NCBI GenBank assembly: GCA_905479265.1
Contig: CAJQLX010000023.1
Location: forward strand, 1-64,000
Length of the DNA stretch: 64,000 nt
Direction: 5' to 3'
Source of the DNA: an uncultured Alphaproteobacteria bacterium
Lineage (GTDB): Bacteria > Pseudomonadota > Alphaproteobacteria > UBA7985
Position numbers and translations under genes: made by a program
Shown: one piece after another, positions 1 through 8,236 of the stretch
Layout of the letters: every line of letters starts with the position of its first letter
Numbering within the stretch: position 1 is the first letter of the stretch
The notes under the pieces: generated by a model
The model's database searches: none
What the model was told of the DNA's origin: nothing
What the model saw: only the letters and a program-made list of their open reading frames with translations

Positions 1-96
1 ACGGTGGAATAGGACACCCACCGCCACTGCCGCTGGTTCCAAGGGCGATGAGGCGCTAAGAAGACGGGTCTTCTGCTTGAACTGGATTGCCCCGCC

Positions 97-1056
97 GTGT
101 TGCGACCCGAAACCCCGGAAAGCCTGAAACTCGCCCAAACGCTGCTGCGCGATGGTGCGCTCGTGGCGTTTGCGACGGAGACCGTCTACGGCTTGGGCGC
201 GGATGCCACCAAGGGCGAGGCTGTCGCCGGGATCTATGCCGCCAAAGGTCGGCCAAGCTTTAACCCTCTGATCGCGCATTTTGCCGATGCCCAAAGCGCC
301 TTTGCCGTCGTCCAAGCGGACGAACGCGCCGCGCGACTGGCCGCTGCATTCTGGCCAGGCCCGCTGACACTGGTTTTGCGCCGGGCTGCGTACTGCCCCA
401 TCGCGTCGCTGGCTGGCGCCGGGTTGCCAACACAGGCCGTTCGCGTGCCACAGGTTAGCGACGGCTTCCGCAGCGTGCTGCGTGCCTTTCCCGGCGGCAT
501 CGTCGCACCCAGCGCCAACCCATCCGGCAAACTCTCCCCCACCACCGCCCAGCACGTGCAAGCGGGTTTGGGGGAAGCGGTCGATTTGATCATCGACGGC
601 GGACCCTGCGCAGCCGGTCTGGAAAGCGCCGTTGTCGACCTGAGCGGGCCACAGCCCAAGCTGCTGCGACACGGCGCGCTGGCTCAAGCGGATATCGAGG
701 CCGTCATGGGGCAAAAGCTGGCGCTGGACGTGGATCCGGCGGTGAAAGCCTCGCCGGGTCAAATGGTACAGCACTACGCCCCCAGCAAGCCGCTGTTCCT
801 GAACGCCAGCACGGCGAAGGCCGATCAAGCGGCCTTGGTGTTTAGCGACTCTAACGGCTTTGAACAGGCTTGCGCGCTGGAAGTGCTCAGCCCAAGCGGC
901 TCAGACGTGGAAGCGGCCGCCCGCCTGTTCTCCGCCCTGCATCGCCTTGACGCGTCATCCGCACGCGCTATCGTCGTCGGGAAAATGCCGGTCGGCGGTC
1001 TGGGGGCCGCCATTGTTGACCGACTGCGGCGCGCTGCTGCAGGGCGCGGGGAATAA
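97..1056 (+). CDS. L-threonylcarbamoyladenylate synthase (Sua5/TsaC/YrdC family)
   Basis: This 319-aa protein should make threonylcarbamoyl-AMP from threonine, bicarbonate and ATP, the first step of t6A37 modification of ANN-decoding tRNAs in the cytoplasm. The N-terminal YrdC domain (about residues 8-195) has the family signatures ATETVYGLG, KGRPSFNPL, the FWPGPLTLVL motif and the APSANPSG motif. The C-terminal part, after a linker carrying SPGQMVQHYAPSKPL, is the extra Sua5 domain, so this is the long Sua5 form and not the short TsaC form. Translation starts at a GTG. The next gene begins two bases after its stop, so the two are probably co-transcribed. The 96 bases before it hold no recognisable gene, though the tail of an upstream gene cannot be excluded. 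The family is confident; the choice of symbol between tsaC and sua5 is not. Confidence 0.95.
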   Translation: MLRPETPESLKLAQTLLRDGALVAFATETVYGLGADATKGEAVAGIYAAKGRPSFNPLIAHFADAQSAFAVVQADERAARLAAAFWPGPLTLVLRRAAYCPIASLAGAGLPTQAVRVPQVSDGFRSVLRAFPGGIVAPSANPSGKLSPTTAQHVQAGLGEAVDLIIDGGPCAAGLESAVVDLSGPQPKLLRHGALAQADIEAVMGQKLALDVDPAVKASPGQMVQHYAPSKPLFLNASTAKADQAALVFSDSNGFEQACALEVLSPSGSDVEAAARLFSALHRLDASSARAIVVGKMPVGGLGAAIVDRLRRAAAGRGE

Positions 1057-1057
1057 A

Positions 1058-2485
1058 ATGAACAACGAATCCTTTTTGGCCAACTTGCAATCCATCGTTG
1101 GTCCAAGCGGGGTTGTGACAGACGACGAGACCCTGGACCGATACACCCGTGAATGGCGTGGAAAGTACCTCAGCGGCGCCATCGCTGCGGTGCGCCCGGC
1201 GACCACGGAGCAAGTCTCCGCAGTGATCAAAGCCTGCGCTGAGAGCGGGATTTCAATCACGCCCCAAGGCGGCAATACCGGTTTGGTCGGGGGGTCGGTA
1301 CCGATCGAGCCAACCCGCGAAATCGTGCTCTCCCTCGACCGCATGAACGCCATCGAAGATGTCGATACTCAGGGCAACACCATGATTGTCCAAGCCGGTT
1401 GCATTCTCGCTGATGCGCAACAGGCGGCCGCCAAAGTTGATCGTGTTTTTCCCCTGTCTTTGGGTGCCGAAGGGTCGTGCCGCATCGGGGGGAACCTCTC
1501 GACGAACGCGGGCGGCATCAACGTTATTCGCTACGGGAACATGCGCGACTTGGTGTTGGGGCTCGAAGTTGTCCTTGCCGACGGTCGGATCTGGAATGGC
1601 ATGAACCGGCTGCGCAAGGACAACACCGGCTATGACCTCAAACACCTGTTTATCGGCGCAGAAGGCACGCTTGGCATCATCACCCGCGCCGTCCTCAAGA
1701 CCTTTCCCCGGCCAAAAGATCGACTGACCACGTGGTTGGCCTGTCACAAACCGGCTGAGTGTCTGGTGGCGTTGAACATGCTTCGTGACCGGCTTGGCGA
1801 TGCCATCGTTGCCGCCGAGATCATCCCGGCCATCGCACTGGATCAAACGCTGGAACAAATCAGCGGGACAAAGCCGCCCATGAAGCCATCCCCGGCATGG
1901 TCGCTGCTGGTTGACGTTGGCGTGTTTGACGAGGCTGGGGCCGTTCGCGACACGCTGGATGCGGTGCTGCAGGAAGCGGTTATGAACGACGTCATTTACG
2001 ACGGCGTGATCGCGCAAAATCTGGAACAAACGGGTCAGTTCTGGCGGATCCGCGAAGCCATTCCAGAAGCCGAAACAAAGGCCGGCCCGTCGATCAAACA
2101 CGACGTATCTGTTCCCGTTCATCGCGTTCCCGAATTGATTGAGCGCGGCTCACGGCTGCTTCAAGAGCTCTACCCCGGCGCCCGCCCTGTCCCCTTTGGC
2201 CACCTCGGTGACGGCAATCTGCATTTCAACCTGTGCGCACCACTGAGCGCACTTGGGGACAAAGCCGCTGAGACTGAGTTTCTTGCTGCTTGGGGTACCA
2301 TCAATCGGGCCTTCCATGACCTTGTGCAGGAAATGGGCGGTTCAATTTCTGCCGAACACGGCATTGGGCAGCTTAAAAAAGACGAGTTAGCGCGCACAGC
2401 CGATGGTGTGGGGCTGGATTTAATGCGGACGATCAAGACCGCATTGGACCCTGAAAATCGGCTCAACCCCGGCAAGATTTTCTAA
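1058..2485 (+). CDS. FAD-binding oxidase, D-2-hydroxyacid dehydrogenase (GlcD/D2HGDH type)
   Basis: A 475-aa flavoprotein of the VAO/PCMH superfamily that oxidises D-2-hydroxyacids (D-lactate, D-2-hydroxyglutarate or glycolate). The FAD-binding PCMH domain lies in about residues 35-215, with the TPQGGNTGLVGG and NLSTNAGG motifs. The FAD-oxidase C-terminal domain follows, with the metal-site type motif PFGHLGDGNLHFN and a SAEHGIGQLKK signature close to the end. I start it at the ATG at 1058, two bases after the tsaC/sua5 stop. The reading frame is open further upstream, but that part lies inside the preceding gene. Substrate cannot be decided from sequence. There are no GlcE or GlcF subunit genes next to it, which favours the single-subunit D-2-hydroxyglutarate or D-lactate dehydrogenase class. 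It converges with the following gene and overlaps it by four bases at the stop codons. Confidence 0.9.
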   Translation: MNNESFLANLQSIVGPSGVVTDDETLDRYTREWRGKYLSGAIAAVRPATTEQVSAVIKACAESGISITPQGGNTGLVGGSVPIEPTREIVLSLDRMNAIEDVDTQGNTMIVQAGCILADAQQAAAKVDRVFPLSLGAEGSCRIGGNLSTNAGGINVIRYGNMRDLVLGLEVVLADGRIWNGMNRLRKDNTGYDLKHLFIGAEGTLGIITRAVLKTFPRPKDRLTTWLACHKPAECLVALNMLRDRLGDAIVAAEIIPAIALDQTLEQISGTKPPMKPSPAWSLLVDVGVFDEAGAVRDTLDAVLQEAVMNDVIYDGVIAQNLEQTGQFWRIREAIPEAETKAGPSIKHDVSVPVHRVPELIERGSRLLQELYPGARPVPFGHLGDGNLHFNLCAPLSALGDKAAETEFLAAWGTINRAFHDLVQEMGGSISAEHGIGQLKKDELARTADGVGLDLMRTIKTALDPENRLNPGKIF

Positions 2486-3411
2486 CGCCGCGCGGGTAAC
2501 ACACTCGCCGTTGTGTAGGCCAGCTCCCGCCTCATCTCCGGCGCGAGCGCGATCTGCTGATATTCCTTGGGCATGACCAGCGACGCCGTTGGCAGCCTGA
2601 CAAGGCGCGAAGAACGCGGCGGGCGCGCTGCCCCTCGCAAGACCGAACGATGCGTCGCTGCGGCCATCCGACGGGCCACTTCCGTACCGCCCATGGGAAC
2701 CACGGACTGCCGCAGGCGCTTAACCAGCGTGAGCGGATCAATCGCATTGCCATCGCTGCGCGCGCGATGGGATTTCGAGGGCCCCGTCAGATGCACGGAA
2801 TAGTGCAAGTGCGTGCGACTGCCCCAAGGGACCAAACGGCCAACCGAATAGCCCGCTTCAATCCAATCGCCGCGACGCAGCCCCGCTTTCGGGGTCGTGT
2901 GCCAGAATGTGTGCTGGCGCTCACCATCGGTAATCACCACGCCGCTGTCCGTTCCCGCATGTTTGACGTACAGCACTTCGCCAGCGACCGGGGTGTAAAT
3001 GGTGGTTCCAGCCGCAGCGGCGAGGTCGATGCCGGAGTGAAAATCGCGCTTGCCGTACAGTCTTCGCCAGCCAAAATCACTGGTAAACACCGCATCAACT
3101 TTGGGCGAAATCAAGGGCAGCTCTCGCCCCCAAGGACGCTGGGAAAAATTCTCAGGCACGCGCGCCGGGCGTCGCTGTGGGTCAAAGGACTGGTTCGACG
3201 CCATCGCCTGTTCTCGCCAGGCGAGTTGCAGCTCCAGCGAAGGCAGCCGCTGAACGGGCTCGCGGATTTCTGCGACGTGGGACACGTGCACCGATCGTTT
3301 GTACAATCGGCCGCTGTCTTCGAGGTGGACGGATCCACAGGCGGATAAAGTCAGACCGATCAATGTTATTGGAATTAATCGGCTAAGGGTTTTGGTGACT
3401 ACTGCAATCAA
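2482..3411 (-). CDS. M23 (LytM-type) peptidase lipoprotein
   Basis: A 309-aa envelope protein with a lipoprotein signal peptide ending in the lipobox LSAC at about residue 25. A peptidase M23 (LytM) fold follows at about residues 110-215, with FHSGIDLAAAAGTTIYTPVAGEV and, further on, a THLHYSVHL motif. The expected zinc ligands H..D and HxH are visible (HSGID, HLH), so the peptidase may be active rather than a degenerate EnvC/NlpD activator. The C-terminal 90 residues are basic, poorly conserved and probably flexible. The likely role is peptidoglycan cross-link cleavage or amidase activation in the periplasm. A 19-bp palindrome sits about 25 bp upstream of its start (separate entry). Its stop codon overlaps that of the convergent oxidase gene. 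Confidence 0.85.
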   Translation of the reverse strand: MIAVVTKTLSRLIPITLIGLTLSACGSVHLEDSGRLYKRSVHVSHVAEIREPVQRLPSLELQLAWREQAMASNQSFDPQRRPARVPENFSQRPWGRELPLISPKVDAVFTSDFGWRRLYGKRDFHSGIDLAAAAGTTIYTPVAGEVLYVKHAGTDSGVVITDGERQHTFWHTTPKAGLRRGDWIEAGYSVGRLVPWGSRTHLHYSVHLTGPSKSHRARSDGNAIDPLTLVKRLRQSVVPMGGTEVARRMAAATHRSVLRGAARPPRSSRLVRLPTASLVMPKEYQQIALAPEMRRELAYTTASVLPARR

Positions 3412-3435
3412 ACCGGCACTCTCAAGATGCGCATT

Positions 3436-3454
3436 TCTAGGGAACTTCCCTAGA
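3436..3454. promoter_or_regulatory. Perfect 9-bp-arm palindrome, probable operator
   Basis: TCTAGGGAACTTCCCTAGA is a palindrome with nine-base arms around one central base. It lies in the 106-bp gap between the TAXI gene and the M23 lipoprotein gene, 25 bp upstream of the latter's start codon on the minus strand. The single-base centre makes it a poor hairpin and no T-run follows it on either strand, so a dimeric repressor or activator site is more likely than a terminator. No regulator family can be assigned. Confidence 0.45.
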
Positions 3455-3517
3455 GATTTGCAACTAGAATGCCATTGGACGATTTACCCGTGATTATGCG
3501 ACTGGGAGGTCTTTTGG

Positions 3518-4588
3518 TCAGTCCAGCGTATCAACATCACTATATTGGGCTTGAACCTCCAAATACTGTTGCAAACCGCGATGCTGCGGCGCAACCAAAC
3601 CAGCACGCAAGGCCGATTCCTTATCCAACAGCGCCAAGGCTGGATGCATTGATTTGAAGAACTCAAAGTCGGAATAGGCTGACTGCAACAGCTCAATCAC
3701 ACGACCATGGGGAACATCTTCACGCGTGACCAGTGTGATCGCCAAGCCAATGGTTTCAACGGGGTTGCTCATATTATAGGCCTCCGCCGGAATGACGATT
3801 GGCTCGAAGAAGGGGTTGGAATCCACCAAAACCTCGATCCCATCACTGGCCAAAGGCGCAAGACGCGCGCCGCAGTCCCACAGGGCGATTTCCACCGATT
3901 GCGACGGTAAAACCGTTGGAAAAATGACCGCATCGAGGCGACTGTTACACAGTCCATCGATCTGAACCGGCAACCGACCTTCTTCCACGTACTCCATCGT
4001 TGAAATGCCCACTTCAGAAGCAAACAAGGCCGCTTGCGCCAGTGTGCGTTGCGAGCTGCCAATGGGCCCCAGCCCCACGCGGGCGTTCTCAAGGTCTTTC
4101 AACGTGGTTGCGGTGGACGTTGGGCTGAGCAGAACGTGCAGCGGCAAAATTCCAAAGGAGAATACACCGCGCAAATCTTCAATCGCGTCCTCGCCTTCGT
4201 AGTCCGCCTGCCCATTGAACGCAAAATACTGACGATCCGACTGCACCACAGCAAAATCGACAAACTGGTCCGCCATCAGCGCCAAGTTTTCTTCTGACCC
4301 TGTCGTCGCTCGGACCAAGCATGCCGGAGAATCCGGGTCGGCCAGCACGTTGTAAGCCGTGCACATGGCGCCCGCCATCGCGTACCCCAATCCACTCGCC
4401 GGGCCTGCGGCAATCACAAAGGCATTCCCGCTTGATCCCGAAGACGCTGCCGGGGCAAGCGTCAGCGATGGCTGGCCCGAAAGGCTGTTGGCTGCCTCGT
4501 CAGAATCCAACTGGGCCGTCGCAGTTGTGCCTGCGAAAACGGTAGAAACAATAATTGTCAGCAAAGCGAGCTGGCGGCCTGCGTTCAT
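3518..4588 (-). CDS. TAXI-family TRAP transporter solute-binding protein
   Basis: A 356-aa periplasmic protein with a Sec signal peptide (cleavage near ATAQ, residues 23-26). The mature part matches the TAXI family of TRAP binding proteins: the FVIAAGPASGLGY start strand, the RATTGSEENL ligand-loop region and the VVQSDRQYFAF segment. TAXI proteins normally work with a fused 4TM-12TM permease for C4-dicarboxylates, glutamate or related anions. No permease gene is beside it here, so it is an orphan in this window and may serve a distant permease or have another sensing role. It is transcribed in the same direction as the M23 gene but separated by 106 bp that contain a palindromic site. Confidence 0.85.
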   Translation of the reverse strand: MNAGRQLALLTIIVSTVFAGTTATAQLDSDEAANSLSGQPSLTLAPAASSGSSGNAFVIAAGPASGLGYAMAGAMCTAYNVLADPDSPACLVRATTGSEENLALMADQFVDFAVVQSDRQYFAFNGQADYEGEDAIEDLRGVFSFGILPLHVLLSPTSTATTLKDLENARVGLGPIGSSQRTLAQAALFASEVGISTMEYVEEGRLPVQIDGLCNSRLDAVIFPTVLPSQSVEIALWDCGARLAPLASDGIEVLVDSNPFFEPIVIPAEAYNMSNPVETIGLAITLVTREDVPHGRVIELLQSAYSDFEFFKSMHPALALLDKESALRAGLVAPQHRGLQQYLEVQAQYSDVDTLD

Positions 4589-4635
4589 GGATTACGACTC
4601 CGGATATCCTTATGAGGTTTATACGCCCAGACGCA

Positions 4636-5379
4636 CTAGAAAACCAAGCCACGACCATCGCGTTGAATGGCCTCCATTTCAGGTGTGATCGCATCGTGAT
4701 CGTCGCGGACCGTAATTCCAGGCGCCAAGGTCAAGCCAGCCCGCGCTTCTCTTCGGCCTTGGACCAGCACTCGGTTGGCATTCCGGCCCTGTTTTGGCCA
4801 AACGGGGCACACCCGAATGTCCCCAACACGGGGAACCAGCAGATCGATGATTTCGTGCAGGCGATCGGCGCGGTGGATGATGGAGATGTTGCCCCGCTCC
4901 TTAACCCAGTACAGCATCGCCTCCACCCATTCGGCGAGCGTAACTTCCCGCTCCCGCTTGGACAGGTCCGCATGCCGTGTCTCGGACCGGCGTCCGCTGG
5001 TTTCGGCGATATAGGGGGGATTGCTGATGACATGGTCGAAGCGGCGCGCCGGGAGCACCCGGCCCTTGGTCCGCACGTCACCGCATACAAACGCCACACG
5101 GTCGGCCAAACCATTATTTTCCGCGTTTTGCGTGGCGAGCGCGTGAAGCTCTGGCTGCAGCTCGATGCCCGTGACCTGCGCCCCCGGCACCCGTGACGCC
5201 AAACACAGCCCCGCTGTGCCAACCCCGCAGCCAACATCCAGAACCTGCTGGCCGGCCTCGGCCCGGATTGACGCGCCCAGCAGGACAGCATCCATTCCGG
5301 CGCGATAGCCCGTGCGAGGCTGAATCACGTCCAACGCACCACCCAAAAAGCGATCGCGCGTGGTCTCGAGTTGCCCCAT
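4636..5379 (-). CDS. SAM-dependent methyltransferase, tRNA1(Val) (adenine-37-N6)-methyltransferase type (TrmN6/YfiC)
   Basis: A 247-aa Rossmann methyltransferase. Motif I is LDVGCGVGTAGLCLA and motif IV is the N6-adenine signature NPPY at about residue 122 (DHVISNPPYIAET). The N-terminal signature LGGALDVIQPRTGYRAG is typical of the YfiC/TrmN6 group that methylates A37 of tRNA1(Val). A GTG at 5400 would add seven residues, but the ATG at 5379 is preceded by a GGCGGGAG Shine-Dalgarno at proper spacing, so I use that. Its stop lies 47 bp upstream of the TAXI gene start on the same strand. The exact substrate is inferred from the family. A related glutamine methyltransferase (PrmC-like) is less likely because the N-terminal domain of PrmC is absent. 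Confidence 0.82.
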   Translation of the reverse strand: MGQLETTRDRFLGGALDVIQPRTGYRAGMDAVLLGASIRAEAGQQVLDVGCGVGTAGLCLASRVPGAQVTGIELQPELHALATQNAENNGLADRVAFVCGDVRTKGRVLPARRFDHVISNPPYIAETSGRRSETRHADLSKREREVTLAEWVEAMLYWVKERGNISIIHRADRLHEIIDLLVPRVGDIRVCPVWPKQGRNANRVLVQGRREARAGLTLAPGITVRDDHDAITPEMEAIQRDGRGLVF

Positions 5380-5437
5380 AAGATGGCTCCCGCCTCTCAC
5401 CTCACGCTGATCAGCATGAGGCTTTGAGGCCGATGGC

Positions 5438-5842
5438 TCAGGCCTTTTGGAAGGCGTCGGTGGTGTCGATCAGGCCGTCACACAACGACTCATCCGCCCG
5501 AACCTTCAGGTGGTTGTTGCCCAAAGCACGGTCCACCAGAACGATGAAGACATTCCACTTCATCTGTTCCATTTGCGCGTCTGTGAGCTTTGCGAGACCC
5601 AGTTTCACACCGCGCTGCAAGGTCTTCTCGGTTTTGCGGAGAATGGCCTTCCGGTGGTTGGACTTGATATCACACTGATCAACCATTTCGGTTTTGATCA
5701 ACGACCGCCAAACATCGATGGAAATGGTTTGGCCCATGACCGTATGCGCGACAGTCCAGACGGGTTCATCCGTTGGGGCGTCGGGGAACAGACGCTGCTG
5801 TTCCTCGGGGGCATTGGGGTCGACTGCATTTTCTTCGGTCAT
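5438..5842 (-). CDS. Hypothetical protein, soluble, 134 aa
   Basis: I do not recognise this protein. It is 134 aa, hydrophilic, without a signal peptide or membrane segment. It has an acidic, proline-containing N-terminus (about residues 1-28) followed by a predicted mainly helical body with many charged residues. The frame is well bounded between trmN6-like and msrA on the same strand (gaps of about 58 and 50 bp), and codon use resembles that of its neighbours, which supports it as a real gene. A longer plus-strand reading frame over the same bases is taken as a shadow. Confidence 0.65.
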   Translation of the reverse strand: MTEENAVDPNAPEEQQRLFPDAPTDEPVWTVAHTVMGQTISIDVWRSLIKTEMVDQCDIKSNHRKAILRKTEKTLQRGVKLGLAKLTDAQMEQMKWNVFIVLVDRALGNNHLKVRADESLCDGLIDTTDAFQKA

Positions 5843-5892
5843 GGACTCTAAGCTTTCGTTGATCTCAGGCGGTGCGCCAGTTGGGACCAGCT

Positions 5893-6351
5893 TTAATGGC
5901 TAAAGCCGCGCTTTTCAAAGTATCGCTGATGGTAGTCTTCTGCAGGGTAGAATTCGCAGGCCTCTGTGACCTCCGTGGCGACCGTCCCCCGCTTGGACGC
6001 AACCGCCTCTTTTGCCGTTTCAGCAGCATTGCGCTGGTCTTCGTCTCTGTAAAACACGCCTGAGCGATACTGCGTCCCGACGTCCGGACCTTGGCGGTTC
6101 ACTTGGGTTGGATCGTGCATCTCGAAAAACGCGTTGAGCAACGTATTGTAATCGATCTTCGCGTCATCAAACACCACACGAACCGCTTCCGCGTGTCCGG
6201 TACGGCCCGTGCAAACTTGCTGGTACGTGGGGTTTACGGTTTCGCCACCCGTGTAACCACTGATCGCGTCTTTAACACCGGGCATCTTTCGAAACGTGTC
6301 TTCGATGCTCCAAAAGCAACCAGCGGCAAAAATAGCTTCTTTCTCGGCCAT
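5893..6351 (-). CDS. msrA: Peptide-methionine (S)-S-oxide reductase MsrA
   Basis: A 152-aa cytoplasmic enzyme that reduces methionine-S-sulfoxide in proteins. The active-site motif GCFW carries the catalytic cysteine at residue 12. The family signatures VxxGYxGG (ISGYTGG), the FFxxHDPTQxNRQGxDxGxQYRS block and the AEDYHQRYF motif near the C-terminus are all present. The protein ends soon after (KRGFSH) and has no C-terminal recycling cysteine of the E. coli type; cysteines at about 47 and 133 are candidates for resolving. No msrB is adjacent. The gene is 50 bp downstream of the Lrp-type regulator's stop-proximal gap on the same strand and could be monocistronic. Confidence 0.95.
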   Translation of the reverse strand: MAEKEAIFAAGCFWSIEDTFRKMPGVKDAISGYTGGETVNPTYQQVCTGRTGHAEAVRVVFDDAKIDYNTLLNAFFEMHDPTQVNRQGPDVGTQYRSGVFYRDEDQRNAAETAKEAVASKRGTVATEVTEACEFYPAEDYHQRYFEKRGFSH

Positions 6352-6438
6352 GATAACAGACCCCTTTTCTATCTCGATCTAGGGTTTGAAATGGGCGTTT
6401 CTTGTCACGAGGACAAGCGGCGACCGGCCGACGCAGGG

Positions 6439-6909
6439 TTAAAGTCGGTCGATATGCGCGTTGGCAACAAACTCCGTCTCATAACCATCCACGGCAGGAT
6501 GGCTGGAGAGTTGGGTCTTGAGCAAATCAGAAATAGAGCTCACGGACTGTCCCAAAACCTTCATGCGCAGCTTGGGCTGCCCTGCGATCTCAGCCACTTC
6601 CAAAACTTGCTGATTGGCGGACAGCTTCGTAATCAAATCCCCAAGATCCGCCTTATCGCTGCCCTTCACCGTAATGGTGGCGTAAGCGGTTTGGCGAAAA
6701 CCAAGGACACCACGATCAACACGCGCGTGGTAGCCCAGCACAACGCCCGTCCGCTCCAACTTGCGCACGCGCTCGTAACAAGGTGTTGGCGACAGGTTCA
6801 CGCGCTTTGCTAACTCGACGTTAGAAATACGAGCGTTTTCCTGCAGCTCAGCAACGATCATGCGATCCGTTTCATCAAGGCCTTCTTCGCGGCGGCGGGC
6901 TTGTACCAT
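6439..6909 (-). CDS. Lrp/AsnC family transcriptional regulator
   Basis: A 156-aa regulator with an N-terminal AsnC-type winged helix-turn-helix at about residues 12-65 (LDETDRMIVAELQENARIS followed by the VELAKRVNLSPTPCYERVRKLE recognition region, given here in part). A RAM/AsnC ligand-binding domain follows at about 70-145. Members bind amino acids and form octamers that wrap DNA. The 277-bp AT-rich region upstream, shared with a divergent LptF/G-like gene, is a natural place for autoregulation; an 8-bp inverted repeat lies there. The divergent gene or the downstream msrA are candidate targets, but nothing in the sequence identifies the effector. Confidence 0.92.
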   Translation of the reverse strand: MVQARRREEGLDETDRMIVAELQENARISNVELAKRVNLSPTPCYERVRKLERTGVVLGYHARVDRGVLGFRQTAYATITVKGSDKADLGDLITKLSANQQVLEVAEIAGQPKLRMKVLGQSVSSISDLLKTQLSSHPAVDGYETEFVANAHIDRL

Positions 6910-7186
6910 CTTGCTTTCCCTTGCATTGAGCCGATTAGGCGAAAGACTATTGTTAGCTCTATTGCATTACGTTAGTCTTTGTTCGATCTATTTTTGTTTC
7001 TAATTTTGTATAACTTTTGTCTAACATGCGAATTTCTGTCTGTCACCAATGACTTGAACGGTTTCGGTGGAGAAATCCCTTCCGCGAACGTAAGCTGCAA
7101 CGGCATTCGCTGCTTTCACGCAGTATCCACCGTGTTTCAACTGGTCTCGGTTAAGCCCCTCACCGCCCTTACCTAAGGGAGAAATC
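6910..7186. promoter_or_regulatory. Divergent AT-rich promoter region with 8-bp inverted repeat
   Basis: This gap separates the Lrp-type regulator (minus) from the LptF/G-like gene (plus). Its first half is strikingly AT-rich compared with its surroundings. AAAGACTA at 6942-6949 and TAGTCTTT at 6973-6980 form an inverted repeat with a 23-bp spacer, 33-71 bp upstream of the regulator start. An AT-rich region with spaced half sites fits Lrp-type autoregulation, but the assignment is inference. I see no convincing gene in it. Confidence 0.4.
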
Positions 7187-8116
7187 GTGTTACAAACGCG
7201 CGTATTATGGTCACTTACAAGATATTTCGGCCTTTTGACACTGCTTTTTACGGCAGTTTTACTAATTCCGGGTATTGGTGAAGGCATTTTCGCCACACCG
7301 GGGCAATTTGTCGAACGGCTCATCCGGCTGGTAAAACCACTTCCAGAGCTCTGGCGGGTCATCTTGCCAACCGTATTCATGCTGACCGTCCTCGTCGCCT
7401 TATCTCGATTGGGCTTTAGCGGTGACGTCAAAATCTGGCGGGCGGCAGGGACATCCAGCTGGCCTTTTGCCGGAGCAACAGCGGTGTTTGGAGCCTGCTT
7501 GGGGGCTATGATGATGGGGCCACTGTGGACCTTCTCACAACCTGAGGCGGCAAATTTGTCCAGTACCGCTCAAAGTCACTACCTTGCATCCGACGGGCAC
7601 ACGTGGTCCGCAGTACCAAATGTGGGATCGACAATGCAAGCGGGATACATGGTGCTACACGGCACGGAAAACGCTGTCCTCCGCGCCCAAGTCACCGACC
7701 CATTGGACAAAGGCGGCGCGCTTAGCCTCGGGCCGGGTTGGATCGCTCGCGGTGACGTCGTTACACCCTTCTCAACCCTTGAGCTTACCCGCAGCCACGG
7801 CGAAACTCCGCGCCAATGGATCCAAGGGACCGGCTGGGACAACCTTGCCTACCGTCTCTCCTATCCGGTGTTACTGGTTGGCCTCGGGTTGCTCATGCTT
7901 CCAATCGCCCTGAGCATCGACGGTCAAAGGCTCACGGTGATCAAAATTGTCGGGGCCAGCCTGCTTGCGCTCAACACCTTGTTTGTCTTGCTGATGACAG
8001 ACGCCATGGCGAAGGCCGGACTGTGGAGCGAAGTGCTGTTCTACCCCGTGCGCGCTGCCATCGTCCTCGTGATTGGATTGCTGGCTTTGTTGCTGGTTGA
8101 AGAGCGCACAGCCTGA
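7187..8116 (+). CDS. LptF/LptG (YjgP/YjgQ) family-like permease, isolated
   Basis: A 309-aa inner-membrane protein. The N-terminal half aligns by eye with LptF/LptG: TM1 at about 13-32, a second hydrophobic segment at 56-72 in the context ELWRVILPTVFMLTVLVAL, the cytoplasmic coupling region with IWRAAGTSSWPF (family pattern ALRAAGVSPW), and TM3 at 93-112. A periplasmic region of about 110 residues follows, shorter than in true LptF/G, then three C-terminal TMs. LptF and LptG form the heterodimeric permease that extracts LPS with LptB. Here the gene stands alone and is short (usual length about 360-390), so it may be a divergent paralogue. Start is GTG at 7187 with AAGGGAG just upstream. Confidence 0.65.
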   Translation: MLQTRVLWSLTRYFGLLTLLFTAVLLIPGIGEGIFATPGQFVERLIRLVKPLPELWRVILPTVFMLTVLVALSRLGFSGDVKIWRAAGTSSWPFAGATAVFGACLGAMMMGPLWTFSQPEAANLSSTAQSHYLASDGHTWSAVPNVGSTMQAGYMVLHGTENAVLRAQVTDPLDKGGALSLGPGWIARGDVVTPFSTLELTRSHGETPRQWIQGTGWDNLAYRLSYPVLLVGLGLLMLPIALSIDGQRLTVIKIVGASLLALNTLFVLLMTDAMAKAGLWSEVLFYPVRAAIVLVIGLLALLLVEERTA

Positions 8117-8236
8117 GCGCGTCGTTCCGGTGCCCAGCACCGAGCGAGTGCGCCCCACGGCCTGAGACAATTTATCGCATAACTTAAGCTTTTTGCGGTA
8201 TTATGAGTTTTTTGTCTTTGTAGAGGTACTCACACT

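Noticed and set aside
6979-7176. 65-codon plus-strand frame in the Lrp/LptF-like gap
   Set aside because: Sits in AT-rich promoter DNA, no ribosome binding site, no family; composition differs from real genes nearby.
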